This document shows positions 52,316 through 61,018 of a stretch of DNA of 64,000 bases, piece after piece. The notes beneath the pieces were generated by a model. That model was given only the letters and a program-made list of their open reading frames with translations, made no database searches and was not told the origin of the DNA. The position numbers and the translations under genes were made by a program. This DNA comes from Methylocella silvestris BL2. Its GTDB lineage: Bacteria > Pseudomonadota > Alphaproteobacteria > Rhizobiales > Beijerinckiaceae. Within the stretch, counting starts at the first letter, position 1; the number at the start of each line of letters is the position of its first letter. Location of the stretch: positions 2,817,001-2,881,000 of the forward strand of contig NC_011666.1 of assembly GCF_000021745.1 (NCBI RefSeq). The letters are read 5' to 3'.

Positions 52316-54127
52316 TTAGAACATGCCGAGATTGAAGTGGCGGCGCACGATCTCGCGAAACTGCTTCACGACTTGAAAAGCGTCGCGCAACAAGTCGCGC
52401 TGCAGGCTTGACAGCTCCGCGGGACGCACCAGCGCGGATTGCGCGGAGGTCCTGGCGAGCTCTGCGGCGAGCTGCGCATCGAGCCGCAAGGTCATCAGAA
52501 AATAGAGCGATTGCGTCAGCTCGCGTCCGAAATCGCGGCTGAGCGCGCCAAGCTCGACGAGGCGCTGGATCCGCTGCGCCGTGCCGGTCTCGACGAGCCC
52601 GCGCTCCAGCGCGAGACTGCGCACGCCATGCACGATGGGAAAAATGCCGCCCTTCTTCAGGTCGACGGCGTCGCCGCTTCCATCGAGCGTCAGGAGATTG
52701 TTGAAAAAGCCGATCGGCATCGGAAAGGCTTCCGTGGCTCTGGCGAAATGCGACAGATAGGCGCTCGACTGCCGCGCCTCGCCGATCAGCGCGGTTTTCG
52801 CTTCAGCTAGCAGGGAGGCGTCTCCGGCGACGGCGTCGGCGTCGTAAAAAATCGCGACATTCATATGCGCGTTCTCGTCCGGGATCGCGATCCAGCGGCG
52901 GAAGGCGCCGAGATAGGCGTCGAGCGGTTGCGACCACATCGGATTGCGGACCATGACGTTTCCCGGGCAGGGCGCGAAGCCGAAGCTTTCCAGCGCCGCC
53001 GTGAAATCGCGGCGGAACGCGTCAAGGTCGGCCTCATCGACCGGCCGCGCCAGGATCAGCGCATTGTCCTGATCGGTGCGCACGGTCTGCTCGCCGCGTC
53101 CCTCGCTGCCCATGACGATGAGGCAGGCTCCGGCCCGGATCGACGGCGGCGCGAGAAATTCGAAAAGCTTTGAAAATAGCCGCCGGTTGAGGTCCGAGAC
53201 GATCTCGGCGACGACGGCGATCTTGACGCCCTGCCGGCGCAGCAGGCGGACCTGATCGCCGATCTCGCGCGCGGCGATGACGAGATCGGGCATGCCGTTG
53301 GCGCGGTCGATGCGGCCGGCGACCAGCTGGGCATTGCCGGCGACGAAGCTCAAAAGCTCGATATCCTCGAGAATGCCGACATAGGCGCCGCCATCGCGCA
53401 CGGCGACGCGGCGCTTGTTGGTCTTCGTCATCAGGATCAGCGCCGCATAGACGAAATCCTGCTTGTCGAGCGCGACGAGATCGAAATGCGTCACCGGGCC
53501 GACGGGCGCCGCAATGGGCATGCGCTTCAGCACGACGGCCTTCGACAGATTCATGCCGGTGATGATGCCGATGCGATCGCCGTCGCGGACGAACAGGGCG
53601 TTGGAATTGATCTCGCGCATGCGATGGCCGGCGGTCTCAATCGAGTCGGCGGCGTCGATGAAATGCGCCGGCTGCAAATTCATGTCGCCGACGCGGGCGC
53701 GCATCAGGGCGCCGACGGTCGTCTCTTCTTCTTCGCGCGCGATGGCGTCGAGCTTGTGCGAAATTTCGAGGTAGAAAAAAGCGGCGAAGCGGGGGTTGGC
53801 CTTGACGAGATCGAGCGCGATAGCCTTTGGAAGGAGATAGAGCAGCGCCTCGTCCCGCGCGAAAAAACCATGTCCGCTGTGGCCCTGGATCAGGCCGCGG
53901 CTGTCAAAGAAATCATTCGTCTCGAGAAGAGCGACGAGTTCGTCGCCGGAGCGCTCCTCGACGACCCCCTTGATCACCACATAGAGGGCGTCCGGCGGCG
54001 CGCCCTCCTTGATGATGACTTCGCCCGGCCGGAAATAGGCGATATCGAGGGCGCGGCGCAGGGTCTCGAGTTCCTGCGGGCTTAGCCGGTCGAAGGGCGG
54101 ATTGGTGTTGTCGAAGGCGTTTGGCAT
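52316..54127 (-). CDS. DUF294 nucleotidyltransferase-type regulator with cNMP-binding and CBS domains
   Basis: This 603-residue protein begins with a cyclic-nucleotide-binding-like domain (residues ~15-130), then paired CBS domains (~150-280), a DUF294 nucleotidyltransferase-like domain with IVMGSEGRGEQTVRTDQDNALI, and a DUF294 C-terminal domain. The GSEGRGEQ and TDQDNA motifs are intact, resembling GlnD-type transferases. Members of this family next to actP and an exonuclease are thought to be signalling proteins for acetate use; the modified target is unknown. It starts 13 bases after a perfect hairpin. Confidence 0.88.
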   Translation of the reverse strand: MPNAFDNTNPPFDRLSPQELETLRRALDIAYFRPGEVIIKEGAPPDALYVVIKGVVEERSGDELVALLETNDFFDSRGLIQGHSGHGFFARDEALLYLLPKAIALDLVKANPRFAAFFYLEISHKLDAIAREEEETTVGALMRARVGDMNLQPAHFIDAADSIETAGHRMREINSNALFVRDGDRIGIITGMNLSKAVVLKRMPIAAPVGPVTHFDLVALDKQDFVYAALILMTKTNKRRVAVRDGGAYVGILEDIELLSFVAGNAQLVAGRIDRANGMPDLVIAAREIGDQVRLLRRQGVKIAVVAEIVSDLNRRLFSKLFEFLAPPSIRAGACLIVMGSEGRGEQTVRTDQDNALILARPVDEADLDAFRRDFTAALESFGFAPCPGNVMVRNPMWSQPLDAYLGAFRRWIAIPDENAHMNVAIFYDADAVAGDASLLAEAKTALIGEARQSSAYLSHFARATEAFPMPIGFFNNLLTLDGSGDAVDLKKGGIFPIVHGVRSLALERGLVETGTAQRIQRLVELGALSRDFGRELTQSLYFLMTLRLDAQLAAELARTSAQSALVRPAELSSLQRDLLRDAFQVVKQFREIVRRHFNLGMF

Positions 54128-54139
54128 CGCCTGAAAGCT

Positions 54140-54171
54140 CCGGGCGCGGACTTGGCGTGATCCGCGCCCGG
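54140..54171 (-). terminator. Strong GC-rich hairpin between actP and the DUF294 gene
   Basis: CCGGGCGCGGA and TCCGCGCCCGG form a perfect 11-bp stem around a 10-base loop, just after the actP stop (54184) and before the DUF294 start. There is no T-run in the leftward direction, so it may pause or partly stop transcription, or protect the upstream message, and so lower the level of the downstream genes. Confidence 0.55.
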
Positions 54172-54183
54172 GTGTCTCTTGAT

Positions 54184-55875
54184 TTAGTGCGCCGAGGCGC
54201 CGGTGGCGCCGATGCCGGTCTGGCAGCGGACGAATTGCGCGTCGAAGCCGGCGCGGTCGAGCTGCGCCCGCTTTGAATTGTCAAGCAGCGAGATCAGCCA
54301 GATGGAGACGAAGGCGAGGCTCATCGAGAACAGCGCCGGGTTTTCATAAGGAAACGGCGCCGTTCCCTTTGGATTGCCGAGCGTCACCTCCCACACGGCG
54401 GGCGAGAGCACGACCATGATCACCGCCGAGAACAGCCCCAGGAAACCGCCGATGAGCGCGCCGCGGGTGGTGAGGCCGCGCCAGAACATCGACAGCAACA
54501 AGACAGGGAAGTTGCACGAGGCGGCGATGCAGAAAGCGAGGCCGACCATGAAGGCGACGTTCTGTTTCTCAAACACGATGCCGAGCACGATGGCGAGAAG
54601 GCCAAGGCAGATCGTGGCGATCTTCGACACGCGCATTTCGTCCTGTTCGTTGGCCCTGCCGGCCTTGACCACGGTCGCGTAGAGATCGTGGCTGATCGCC
54701 GAAGCGCCTGCGAGGGCGAGCCCGGAGACGACGGCGAGGATGGTGGCGAAGGCGACCGCGGAGATGAAGCCGAGGAAGAGGTTGCCGCCAACGGCTTCGG
54801 CGAGATGCACCGCCGCCATATTCGAGCCGCCCTTGATCGCCGCGATCGGACCCTTCGCCGCCACGATCGCCTCATCGAGGAACATCGGGTTGGTCGAAAC
54901 GAGCGTAATGGCGCCAAAGCCAATGATGAAGGTCAGGATGTAGAAATAACCGATGAAGCCGGTGGCGTAGAACACCGATTTACGCGCGGCCTTGGCGTCT
55001 GACACGGTGAAGAAGCGCATCAGAATATGCGGCAGGCCGGCGGTGCCGAAGATCAGCGCGACGCCAAGCGAAATCGCCGAGATCGGGTTTGTGACGAGGC
55101 TTCCGGGCTCCATGATGGCGAGATGCTTCGGATGCACTTCGACCGCCTTGGCGAACATCGCCTCGAGGCTGAAGCCGAAGTGCCAGAGCACCGCCAGCGC
55201 CATGAAGGTCGCGCCGAACAGCAGCAGCACGGCCTTGATGATTTGCACCCAGGTCGTCGCCAGCATGCCGCCGAAGGTGACGTAGATGATCATCAAGGCG
55301 CCGACGATGACGACCGCGATCCAATAGTCGAGGCCGAACAGGATCTGGATCAGCTTGCCGGCTCCAACCATCTGGGCGATCAGATAGAAGGCGACGGTGA
55401 CGAGCGAGCCGCAGGCGGCGAGAATGCGGATCGGCGTCTGGCCGAGCCGGAAGGAGGCGACGTCGGCGAAGGTGTATTTGCCGAGGTTGCGCAGCGGTTC
55501 AGCGATCAGGAAGGTGACGATGGGCCAGCCGACGAGAAAGCCGACGGAATAGATCAGGCCGTCATAGCCCGACAGATAGACGAGGCCGGAGATGCCGAGG
55601 AAGGAGGCCGCGGACATATAGTCGCCCGCGATTGCGATGCCGTTCTGGAAGCCGGTGATGCCGCCGCCGGCCGAATAGAACTGAGCCGCCGATTTCGTCC
55701 GCTTGGCCGCCCAATAGGTGATGCCGAGCGTCAGCAGCACGAAGGCGAGGAACATAAAAATGGCTTGCCAATTGGTGGCCTGCTGGGTTCCGCCCGAGAG
55801 ATCTCCGGCGGCGAAGGCGGCGGCTGGAAGCACGGCGAGCGCCGCGGCGGGGACGATTGTGTTGAGGCGGATCAT
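54184..55875 (-). CDS. actP: Cation/acetate symporter ActP
   Basis: ActP takes up acetate with sodium. This 563-residue member of the SSS family has 13 or so membrane segments, an N-terminal signal-like stretch ([15 protein letters not shown]), the [28 protein letters not shown] region typical of ActP, and [16 protein letters not shown]. Its start shares a base with the DUF485 stop. The usual acs gene (acetyl-CoA synthetase) is not in the window, so acetate activation must be encoded elsewhere. It is the second gene of the leftward operon. Confidence 0.93.
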   Translation of the reverse strand: MIRLNTIVPAAALAVLPAAAFAAGDLSGGTQQATNWQAIFMFLAFVLLTLGITYWAAKRTKSAAQFYSAGGGITGFQNGIAIAGDYMSAASFLGISGLVYLSGYDGLIYSVGFLVGWPIVTFLIAEPLRNLGKYTFADVASFRLGQTPIRILAACGSLVTVAFYLIAQMVGAGKLIQILFGLDYWIAVVIVGALMIIYVTFGGMLATTWVQIIKAVLLLFGATFMALAVLWHFGFSLEAMFAKAVEVHPKHLAIMEPGSLVTNPISAISLGVALIFGTAGLPHILMRFFTVSDAKAARKSVFYATGFIGYFYILTFIIGFGAITLVSTNPMFLDEAIVAAKGPIAAIKGGSNMAAVHLAEAVGGNLFLGFISAVAFATILAVVSGLALAGASAISHDLYATVVKAGRANEQDEMRVSKIATICLGLLAIVLGIVFEKQNVAFMVGLAFCIAASCNFPVLLLSMFWRGLTTRGALIGGFLGLFSAVIMVVLSPAVWEVTLGNPKGTAPFPYENPALFSMSLAFVSIWLISLLDNSKRAQLDRAGFDAQFVRCQTGIGATGASAH

Positions 55876-56180
55876 CAGCGGGACTCCTCAACAATGTCGC
55901 GGATCAGTCCGTCATAGGTGGCGTTTGCGCGCAGCACATAGATTCCGACCAGGACAAATGCGGAGATGATCACGGCGAGGCCGATCGGAATGCCGATGGT
56001 CATGACGCCCGTGCCGATCGGCGTGCCGAGAAATTTCGGCGCGTAGGCGATCAGCAGAATGAATCCGAAATAGATGGCGAGCATGATCGCCGCGAGCGTC
56101 CAGCCGAATGAAGACCGGGTTTTGACAAGCTCTATGTATTTTGGATTGCGCTGGATGGATTCGTATCCCTGCACAGCCAT
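55875..56180 (-). CDS. DUF485 (YjcH-like) membrane protein
   Basis: This 101-residue protein has two membrane helices ([20 protein letters not shown] and the stretch from [17 protein letters not shown]) and the DUF485 pattern around [12 protein letters not shown]. YjcH is nearly always encoded with ActP and is thought to be a small partner of the symporter. The ATG at 56180 is used; the open frame continues to 56270 but its basic N-terminal stretch is not conserved. Its stop shares one base with the actP start. Confidence 0.9.
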   Translation of the reverse strand: MAVQGYESIQRNPKYIELVKTRSSFGWTLAAIMLAIYFGFILLIAYAPKFLGTPIGTGVMTIGIPIGLAVIISAFVLVGIYVLRANATYDGLIRDIVEESR

Positions 56181-56645
56181 GAGACGTGGCCCCCTTTTAC
56201 GGCGCCGTTTGAGGCGCCTTATTGTTTCGACTTGGCGCCACACATTGCTCCATCGGCATTTCTTGCGCAATCCTCTGCGGCGCCAAATCAGCGCGGATGG
56301 ATCCGCGCCGCCAGCGCGTTGCGGTTGCGGGTTACGGCCGCCTGAATGTCGCTCAGAGTGTTGAGCAAGATATTGAAATATAGATGGATTATCGCCTTTT
56401 GGAGGGTAGAAGAATCTCCTCGACGTCGCAGCGGAGACGAGGCGACGGCCCGCTGCAGGCCAGCGGCGCGGGATTTTACGACTTAAGGCTTAAGCGGGGC
56501 AGCGCGACGGGTCGCCCCAATTTGCGGCGAAATTCGCGCCTAAAACGTCCGCGCGAAGCGATAAATCATCGGCCTCCTTGCCTGTCGTGTTGTGCTATGC
56601 ACAAAGTTGTCTTTCCCGATGAACCGCCCCGCGGCGGTTTTTGCC
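56181..56645. other. Divergent intergenic region between actP operon and XRE-cupin regulator
   Basis: This 465-base gap contains no gene I support. It must hold the promoters for the leftward DUF485-actP operon and the rightward regulator. The perfect inverted repeat TTGTGC-TAT-GCACAA (56590-56604) lies 41 bases before the regulator start and is a candidate autoregulatory operator. Confidence 0.5.
56590..56604. promoter_or_regulatory. Palindrome TTGTGC-N3-GCACAA upstream of XRE regulator
   Basis: A perfect 6-bp inverted repeat with a three-base spacer lies 41 bases before ATG 56646 (14 bases before ATG 56619). XRE regulators commonly bind such short dyads in their own promoter. Confidence 0.5.
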
Positions 56646-57299
56646 ATGACGGAGCCTTTCGTGACCAGTTCCGGAAAAGCGCGGCCTGAAGAAACGCTTG
56701 AAACAGGGTCGAGCGCGCCACATGTCGCGGAGCGCACGCTCGAGGAGGCGATCGGGGCGCAGATCCGCATGCACCGCAAGCGGCTCGACATCACCGGCGG
56801 CGAACTCGCGGCGGCGGCGGGGCTTTCGACCGGCATGCTGTCCAAGATCGAAAATGGCCAGATCTCGCCCTCGCTCTCGACCCTTCAATCGCTGGCGCGC
56901 GCGCTCAATCAGCCGCTGTCGTCCTTCTTCACGCCCTTTGAGGAGCATCACGACTGCTCCTTCGTCAAAGCCGGCCGCGGCGTCAACATCGAACGGCGCG
57001 GCACCAAGGCTGGCCATCATTATCAGTTGCTCGGCCATTCGCTCGGCAAGGACGTCATGGTCGAGCCCTATCTGATTACGCTGTCCGAGGAGGCGCGGCC
57101 CTACGCCTCGTTCCAGCACGCCGGCATCGAACTCATCTATATGCTGACCGGAAAAGTGCTCTATCGTCACGCCGACCGAAGCTATGCGCTGGAGCCGGGC
57201 GACACGCTGTTTTTCGACGCCGGCGCGCCGCATGGGCCCGAAGAGCTGACCCAGCTGCCGATGACCTATCTCTCGATCATCATCTATCCGCTGGATTAG
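56646..57299 (+). CDS. XRE-family regulator with C-terminal cupin domain
   Basis: This 217-residue regulator has an XRE helix-turn-helix (IGAQIRMHRKRLDITGGELA, then STGMLSKIENGQISPSLSTL) and a cupin-2 effector domain (about residues 115-215) with AGIELIYMLTGKVLYRH and LEPGDTLFFDAGAPHGPEEL. Such PuuR-like regulators often control amine, amino acid or glutamine-synthetase-like (glnT/gmaS) clusters. It is encoded convergent to the permease operon and 4.4 kb from mgsA, so it is the obvious candidate regulator. The frame opens at 56592; ATG 56646 starts close to the conserved part, and 56619 is an alternative. Confidence 0.85.
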   Translation: MTEPFVTSSGKARPEETLETGSSAPHVAERTLEEAIGAQIRMHRKRLDITGGELAAAAGLSTGMLSKIENGQISPSLSTLQSLARALNQPLSSFFTPFEEHHDCSFVKAGRGVNIERRGTKAGHHYQLLGHSLGKDVMVEPYLITLSEEARPYASFQHAGIELIYMLTGKVLYRHADRSYALEPGDTLFFDAGAPHGPEELTQLPMTYLSIIIYPLD

Positions 57300-57322
57300 C
57301 TGCCGGGCTTCTTTTCCCGATT

Positions 57323-57592
57323 TTACGGCTTGAGCATGGCCCGAACCTCGTCGAGCCGCGCGATGCGGTACGCGTCCGTCACCGACAGCGCCCAGACAAA
57401 AAATCCGCCGGCGTAGCGCCCGAGGACGCTGGCGTCGGGGGCCGCGAATTTCGTGGTGAGCCAGGCGAAGACCAAGGTGAAGAACGCAAAGCCGAGCCCG
57501 CGTCCCGGACGCCCCGCGAGCACATGGCCGACGCCCGGCAGGACGATGGCGACTGCGAGGATCAAGCGGCTGTTCAAATGGTCAAAGCGCAT
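57323..57592 (-). CDS. Small membrane protein of unknown function
   Basis: The 89-residue protein has two or three hydrophobic stretches (LILAVAIVLPGVGHVLAG, GLGFAFFTLVFAWLT and YAGGFFVWALSVTDAYRIA) and starts at ATG 57592, overlapping the end of the preceding gene by 11 bases. The GVGHVLAGRPGRGLGFA segment resembles the small DUF5683/TM2-like group in which a Gly-rich turn joins two helices, but I cannot assign it. It is the last gene of the leftward permease operon. Confidence 0.55.
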   Translation of the reverse strand: MRFDHLNSRLILAVAIVLPGVGHVLAGRPGRGLGFAFFTLVFAWLTTKFAAPDASVLGRYAGGFFVWALSVTDAYRIARLDEVRAMLKP

Positions 57593-58334
57593 GAGCTTCA
57601 GCGATCCTTTCTGGCGCCGGAAGGACAAGGAGACAATCGACGATTTGCGCGAGCGACCGGATCAAGGCGGACAATTCCTCCGGCGCAAGGCGCTCAAGAT
57701 CGAAGCGGCTCTGGCGCAGGAGAAGATAGGCTCCCCTGGCTCCCTCGCGTAGCCGATAGACAAGCCTCGCGCCTCTTGGCGTGACAAGCATCTCCTTGAC
57801 GCGCGGGTCGGACAAAAGCCCTGCCAGCGGCTCGGCGAGACGGCTCAGCGTTTGCGCCGCGCCGTCGCCGCGTCCTTTGATCAGCGTGTCCTGCGGCCAT
57901 TGCGGCGGGACCGACAAGCGCAGCGGCAAGTCCGCCGCGGGGGAGTAAAATTCGACATTGGCCGATCTGCGCACGATGTCGAGCACGCCGCCGACGGGCA
58001 GATCGCACGCAAGGGTGACAGTGAGCCAGAGCTGCGGCAGCCGGCGCCAGGCGATGCTCTCGGACATCAGCGAAACAGAGATGGCGCGACCGCCGACCAC
58101 GCCGCGCAGGGCCGCCCATCCGTCGGGCCCCACGCCGATCTCAGCCTCGTCGAAAAGCGCGACGCAATCCAACAGGAGCGCTTTGCGTCGCGCCGCCTCC
58201 GCGCCAAATCGCCTCCTGAGCCGGCCGAGGACAGACGCAAGCGCGTTCTCGCCGCCCGTTTCGAAGATATGCTCCATGAGTGCGCGGCTCCAGCCTCTTG
58301 CGGAAAGCCCGCGCGCCGAAACGCGCGGACTCAT
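57582..58334 (-). CDS. Protein of unknown function in the permease operon
   Basis: I do not recognise this 250-residue protein. It is soluble-looking, Leu/Ala/Arg-rich, with a conserved-looking core RLPQLWLTVTLACDLPVGG and a C-terminal helical segment RSRFDLERLAPEELSALIRS. No enzymatic motif or signal peptide is seen. ATG 58334 lies five bases after the permease stop (58340), indicating tight coupling with transport. The open frame continues upstream to 58580 inside the permease gene and is ignored. Confidence 0.6.
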   Translation of the reverse strand: MSPRVSARGLSARGWSRALMEHIFETGGENALASVLGRLRRRFGAEAARRKALLLDCVALFDEAEIGVGPDGWAALRGVVGGRAISVSLMSESIAWRRLPQLWLTVTLACDLPVGGVLDIVRRSANVEFYSPAADLPLRLSVPPQWPQDTLIKGRGDGAAQTLSRLAEPLAGLLSDPRVKEMLVTPRGARLVYRLREGARGAYLLLRQSRFDLERLAPEELSALIRSLAQIVDCLLVLPAPERIAEAHAL

Positions 58335-58339
58335 CTTGC

Positions 58340-59764
58340 TCAATAGCCCTGCGGGCGCGGCCAGGGCATCGTGAACTGGTCGCCGCGCCGCACATATTTG
58401 TAGCGATGCAGGACAAACCAGGCCGAGGCCACGATGTAGAAGGCCATCATCGCCAGAAGCTGCGTGCCGTAGCCGAGATAGACCGCGAAATAGGCAAGGC
58501 AGCACAGCGTCATCAACAGCAGCGAAGGAAAGGGATGCAGCGGATGCACATAACCGCGATCGATGCTTTTGAGCGGCCATTTGCGGCGGAACAGGATGAT
58601 GCTGATCGCCATCAGCGTATAGCCGAGCAGGCCGGACAGGATCGAGAAAGTGATCGTCTGGTCGAGCGGCGTCGAGACGGCGAACAGAATGGCGATCGGC
58701 ACGAAGAACACGATCGAGCGGTAGGGCGTGCGATATTTCGGATGCACCGCGCCGAACCAGATCGGCATGTAGCGGTCGCGGCCCATCGCGAACCAGGCGC
58801 GCGAGGCGTCGTTGATGCAGCCGTTTGCTGACGCGAAGGTTGCGAACAGCGTGCCGAAGAACAGGAAGATCTCCAGATAGCTGTTGCCGGTCAATTTCGC
58901 CGCGTCATAAAGCGGCGTGATCGACTGGCCGAGATATTCCCAGGGCATCAACCCCGCGCCGATATACCAGGTCATCGTCGCGGCGATCAGAAGCGTCATC
59001 ATGCCGGTGAGCGTGCCGAGCGGCAGCGAGCGCGCGGGAGAGCGCACTTCTTCGGCGGCCTGAGTCGTCCCCTCGATGCCGAGATAGAACCACAGACCGA
59101 AATGCAGCGCGGCGAGAATGCCGAGCGAACCATAGGGCAAGCCCGTCAGCAGAGCGTGCAAGCGCTCGGTCTGCTCGCCCGACCACGGCCTGATATAAAA
59201 GAAGAGCGCCACGATCGAGACGAATGCGGCGGCGGTGATGATGAGGTTCAAAGTCAGCGTCGCCAGCACGCCGCGATAGTTGAACCAGGCCAGAATGACG
59301 ATGGTCAGAACAATGACCGCCTGTTTATCGACGGCGCCGGCGACGCCGAGGTCGGTCGCGAAGGACTGCAACAAATCGCCCGCGACGATGGCGTTCGACA
59401 CCTCCAGCATCGTATAGGCCATGACGAGGTAGAGGCCGACGTTGAAGGCCATCAATGGCCCGATAATGTGCTTTGCCTGCGCATATTGGCCGCCGGCGGC
59501 GGCGACCGTCGAGGTGATCTCCGAATCGATCATGGCGACGCAGGTGTAGAGGATTCCGGCGAGCCAGCAGGCGGTGAGGGCGGCTACGGCGCCGCCCTTC
59601 CCGACGGCAAAATTCCAACCCATGAATTCGCCAACGAGGACGATGCCGACGCCAAGCGCCCAGACATGGCCGGGGCCGAGCACGCGCGACAGCGCGACCT
59701 TTGCGCCGGCTGGCGGAGCGAAGGCCGTCGCGGCCTTCGCGGCGGAGATCTCGGGACGATTCAT
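58340..59764 (-). CDS. APC-family amino acid/amine permease
   Basis: This 474-residue transporter has 12 membrane segments and APC-superfamily marks: GHVWALGVGIVLVGEFMGWN at the first helix, AALTACWLAGILYTCVAMID, AALHFGLWFYLGIEGTTQAAEEVRSPARSLP, and ANGCINDASRAWFAMGRDRYMP. It resembles ethanolamine/methylamine-type permeases near EutP-like and glnT/gmaS clusters. Given divergence from mgsABC, methylamine, another small amine or an amino acid is a plausible substrate. Its start overlaps the stop of a 57-residue membrane peptide by four bases (ATGA). Confidence 0.9.
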   Translation of the reverse strand: MNRPEISAAKAATAFAPPAGAKVALSRVLGPGHVWALGVGIVLVGEFMGWNFAVGKGGAVAALTACWLAGILYTCVAMIDSEITSTVAAAGGQYAQAKHIIGPLMAFNVGLYLVMAYTMLEVSNAIVAGDLLQSFATDLGVAGAVDKQAVIVLTIVILAWFNYRGVLATLTLNLIITAAAFVSIVALFFYIRPWSGEQTERLHALLTGLPYGSLGILAALHFGLWFYLGIEGTTQAAEEVRSPARSLPLGTLTGMMTLLIAATMTWYIGAGLMPWEYLGQSITPLYDAAKLTGNSYLEIFLFFGTLFATFASANGCINDASRAWFAMGRDRYMPIWFGAVHPKYRTPYRSIVFFVPIAILFAVSTPLDQTITFSILSGLLGYTLMAISIILFRRKWPLKSIDRGYVHPLHPFPSLLLMTLCCLAYFAVYLGYGTQLLAMMAFYIVASAWFVLHRYKYVRRGDQFTMPWPRPQGY

Positions 59765-59934
59765 AGAAGTCCCTCCGCCTGCTCAGCGACCAGGGTGTCG
59801 ACGATTTCGCCTTCCTGCGACGACAAAAGATAATCTTCCTCGTAACGCTTGTTGACGCGTATGAGGTCAAAGAGCATCCAGGCCGTGAGCAGCCCGGACA
59901 AGCCCCAGGCCGCGATATTGAACAGCGCGATCAT
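59761..59934 (-). CDS. 57-residue single-helix membrane peptide
   Basis: This short gene reads MIALFNIAAWGLSGLLTAWM, then a basic-acidic tail containing NKRYEEDYLLSSQEGEIVD. One N-terminal helix (residues 3-23) is followed by a charged cytoplasmic tail. It starts at ATG 59934 with GGAGGACC upstream, and its TGA overlaps the permease ATG. The translational coupling and the composition argue that it is real and works with the permease. I know of no named family. Confidence 0.72.
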   Translation of the reverse strand: MIALFNIAAWGLSGLLTAWMLFDLIRVNKRYEEDYLLSSQEGEIVDTLVAEQAEGLL

Positions 59935-60009
59935 GCGGTCCTCCCGATTTTTTTCTTTGAGCGTGGTTGTCGTGGGGATTTTTCCGAAGGCCTCTCCGGG
60001 CGGCGCGCT

Positions 60010-60396
60010 TTAGTCACGGACCCGTCGCTCGCCAAAGCGTTCAGCGATGACGTCCCTGTACTGGCGCTCGGAAATTTTGATGAGAACGACGAAATAGGCG
60101 ATTACGACCGCGAAGGAGAGGGCCAGCGTGCTCCAGTTGACGACATAGTCGAAGCGCGCGCCGATGATCGGCGCCGCCGTGGCGGGCGTGAAGCCGAGCT
60201 TCTCCCATTGTCCCGCCATCACGGCGTTCTGTCCGAGCGTCGTCCAGCTTTCCGGATTGACGGCTATCGTCGTCGTGCCGCCGCCGGCGAGCCCGAGAAG
60301 CAACGGCAGATAGAGCGTCACAATGACGAGGGCCATCATCAGCAGAGCGTCAAAGATCTGCCCGGCGGTGGATTGTTTGGGGGGTTCGTAAGCCAT
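60010..60396 (-). CDS. Two-helix membrane protein (128 residues) of unknown function
   Basis: This protein has two hydrophobic helices (residues ~14-38, LLMMALVIVTLYLPLLLGLAGGG, and ~86-110, LSFAVVIAYFVVLIKI). Between them lies a periplasm-sized loop with WTTLGQNAVMAGQWEKLG, and a basic tail follows. Its start shares a base with the stop of the preceding gene (TGATG). It is the second of three tiny membrane proteins encoded ahead of the permease. I recognise no family. Confidence 0.75.
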   Translation of the reverse strand: MAYEPPKQSTAGQIFDALLMMALVIVTLYLPLLLGLAGGGTTTIAVNPESWTTLGQNAVMAGQWEKLGFTPATAAPIIGARFDYVVNWSTLALSFAVVIAYFVVLIKISERQYRDVIAERFGERRVRD

Positions 60397-60692
60397 CAGC
60401 GGCCTCCAGCGCGGTTCGAGCGCAGAAGGTCGAGATAATAGAGGTCGCGGCTATAGATCGCGGTCCTGTCTTCGCTGTAGTGCCGGATCATGGCGATGAC
60501 GGCGACGAAATTGAGCAGCAGCACGCAGAGGGCGAGGATGCTCATCAGCCCGTTCAGCCCCAGTTCGGCAAAGACGCCATCCATGGTGTAATAGATGAAG
60601 GCGTAAAGCGCCCAGACGAGAGCGAGCGCGCCGAGCGCCGCGATGGAGTCGCGCCTGAACATTCCGTCCACGCGCGGGTCGTGATGGGACAT
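60396..60692 (-). CDS. Two-helix membrane protein (98 residues) of unknown function
   Basis: This is the first gene of the leftward permease operon. It has a basic N-terminus (HHDPRVDGMFRRDS), two helices (residues ~17-37, SIAALGALALVWALYAFIYY, and ~48-68, LMSILALCVLLLNFVAVIA) and an acidic/aromatic tail with YSEDRTAIYSRDLYYLDLLR. A GGAGAGG ribosome site precedes ATG 60692. It is translationally coupled to the next gene. No family is recognised. Confidence 0.75.
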   Translation of the reverse strand: MSHHDPRVDGMFRRDSIAALGALALVWALYAFIYYTMDGVFAELGLNGLMSILALCVLLLNFVAVIAMIRHYSEDRTAIYSRDLYYLDLLRSNRAGGR

Positions 60693-60723
60693 TTTCCTCT
60701 CCTGTTCTTTTTAAGAATTGTTA

Positions 60724-60738
60724 TTTCTTTTTACGAAA
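60724..60738. promoter_or_regulatory. TTTC-N7-GAAA palindrome before the permease operon
   Basis: TTTCTTTTTACGAAA is an inverted repeat of TTTC/GAAA with a seven-base spacer, 32-46 bases upstream of the first small membrane protein start. It matches in form the site before mgsA. Confidence 0.5.
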
Positions 60739-61003
60739 GAGATTGCGCTCTGGGGTCGTTGTCAAGCAAAATCGGAAAATCGACCCGATGCGATGTTTTT
60801 CCCGCAAATCTGCTGAGTTTTCGTCGGAACGCGGCCGACCCATGAATTTTTTCGCAAAAATTTGCGCGATTCTATCTGGAAAAGACTTTTTCTCGTTCCG
60901 GGTAGCCTTTGGGGGTAGCCCCATTCGCGCCGCCTCTCCCACCCGATGATAATTTTTCAAACCCGTCAAAATATCACTTGCTGTTTCCTACTAGGATCGC
61001 TAG

Positions 61004-61018
61004 TTTCTTCATAAGAAA
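61004..61018. promoter_or_regulatory. TTTC-N7-GAAA palindrome before mgsA
   Basis: TTTCTTCATAAGAAA (perfect as GTTTCTT-CAT-AAGAAAC, 61003-61019) lies 24-38 bases before the mgsA ATG. Position and symmetry suggest an operator near the promoter or transcription start. Confidence 0.6.

Noticed and set aside
60755..60775. GG-N10-GC match as a sigma-54 promoter for mgsA
   Set aside because: The -12 half reads CAAGC and not TTGC, and it lies almost 270 bases from the gene.
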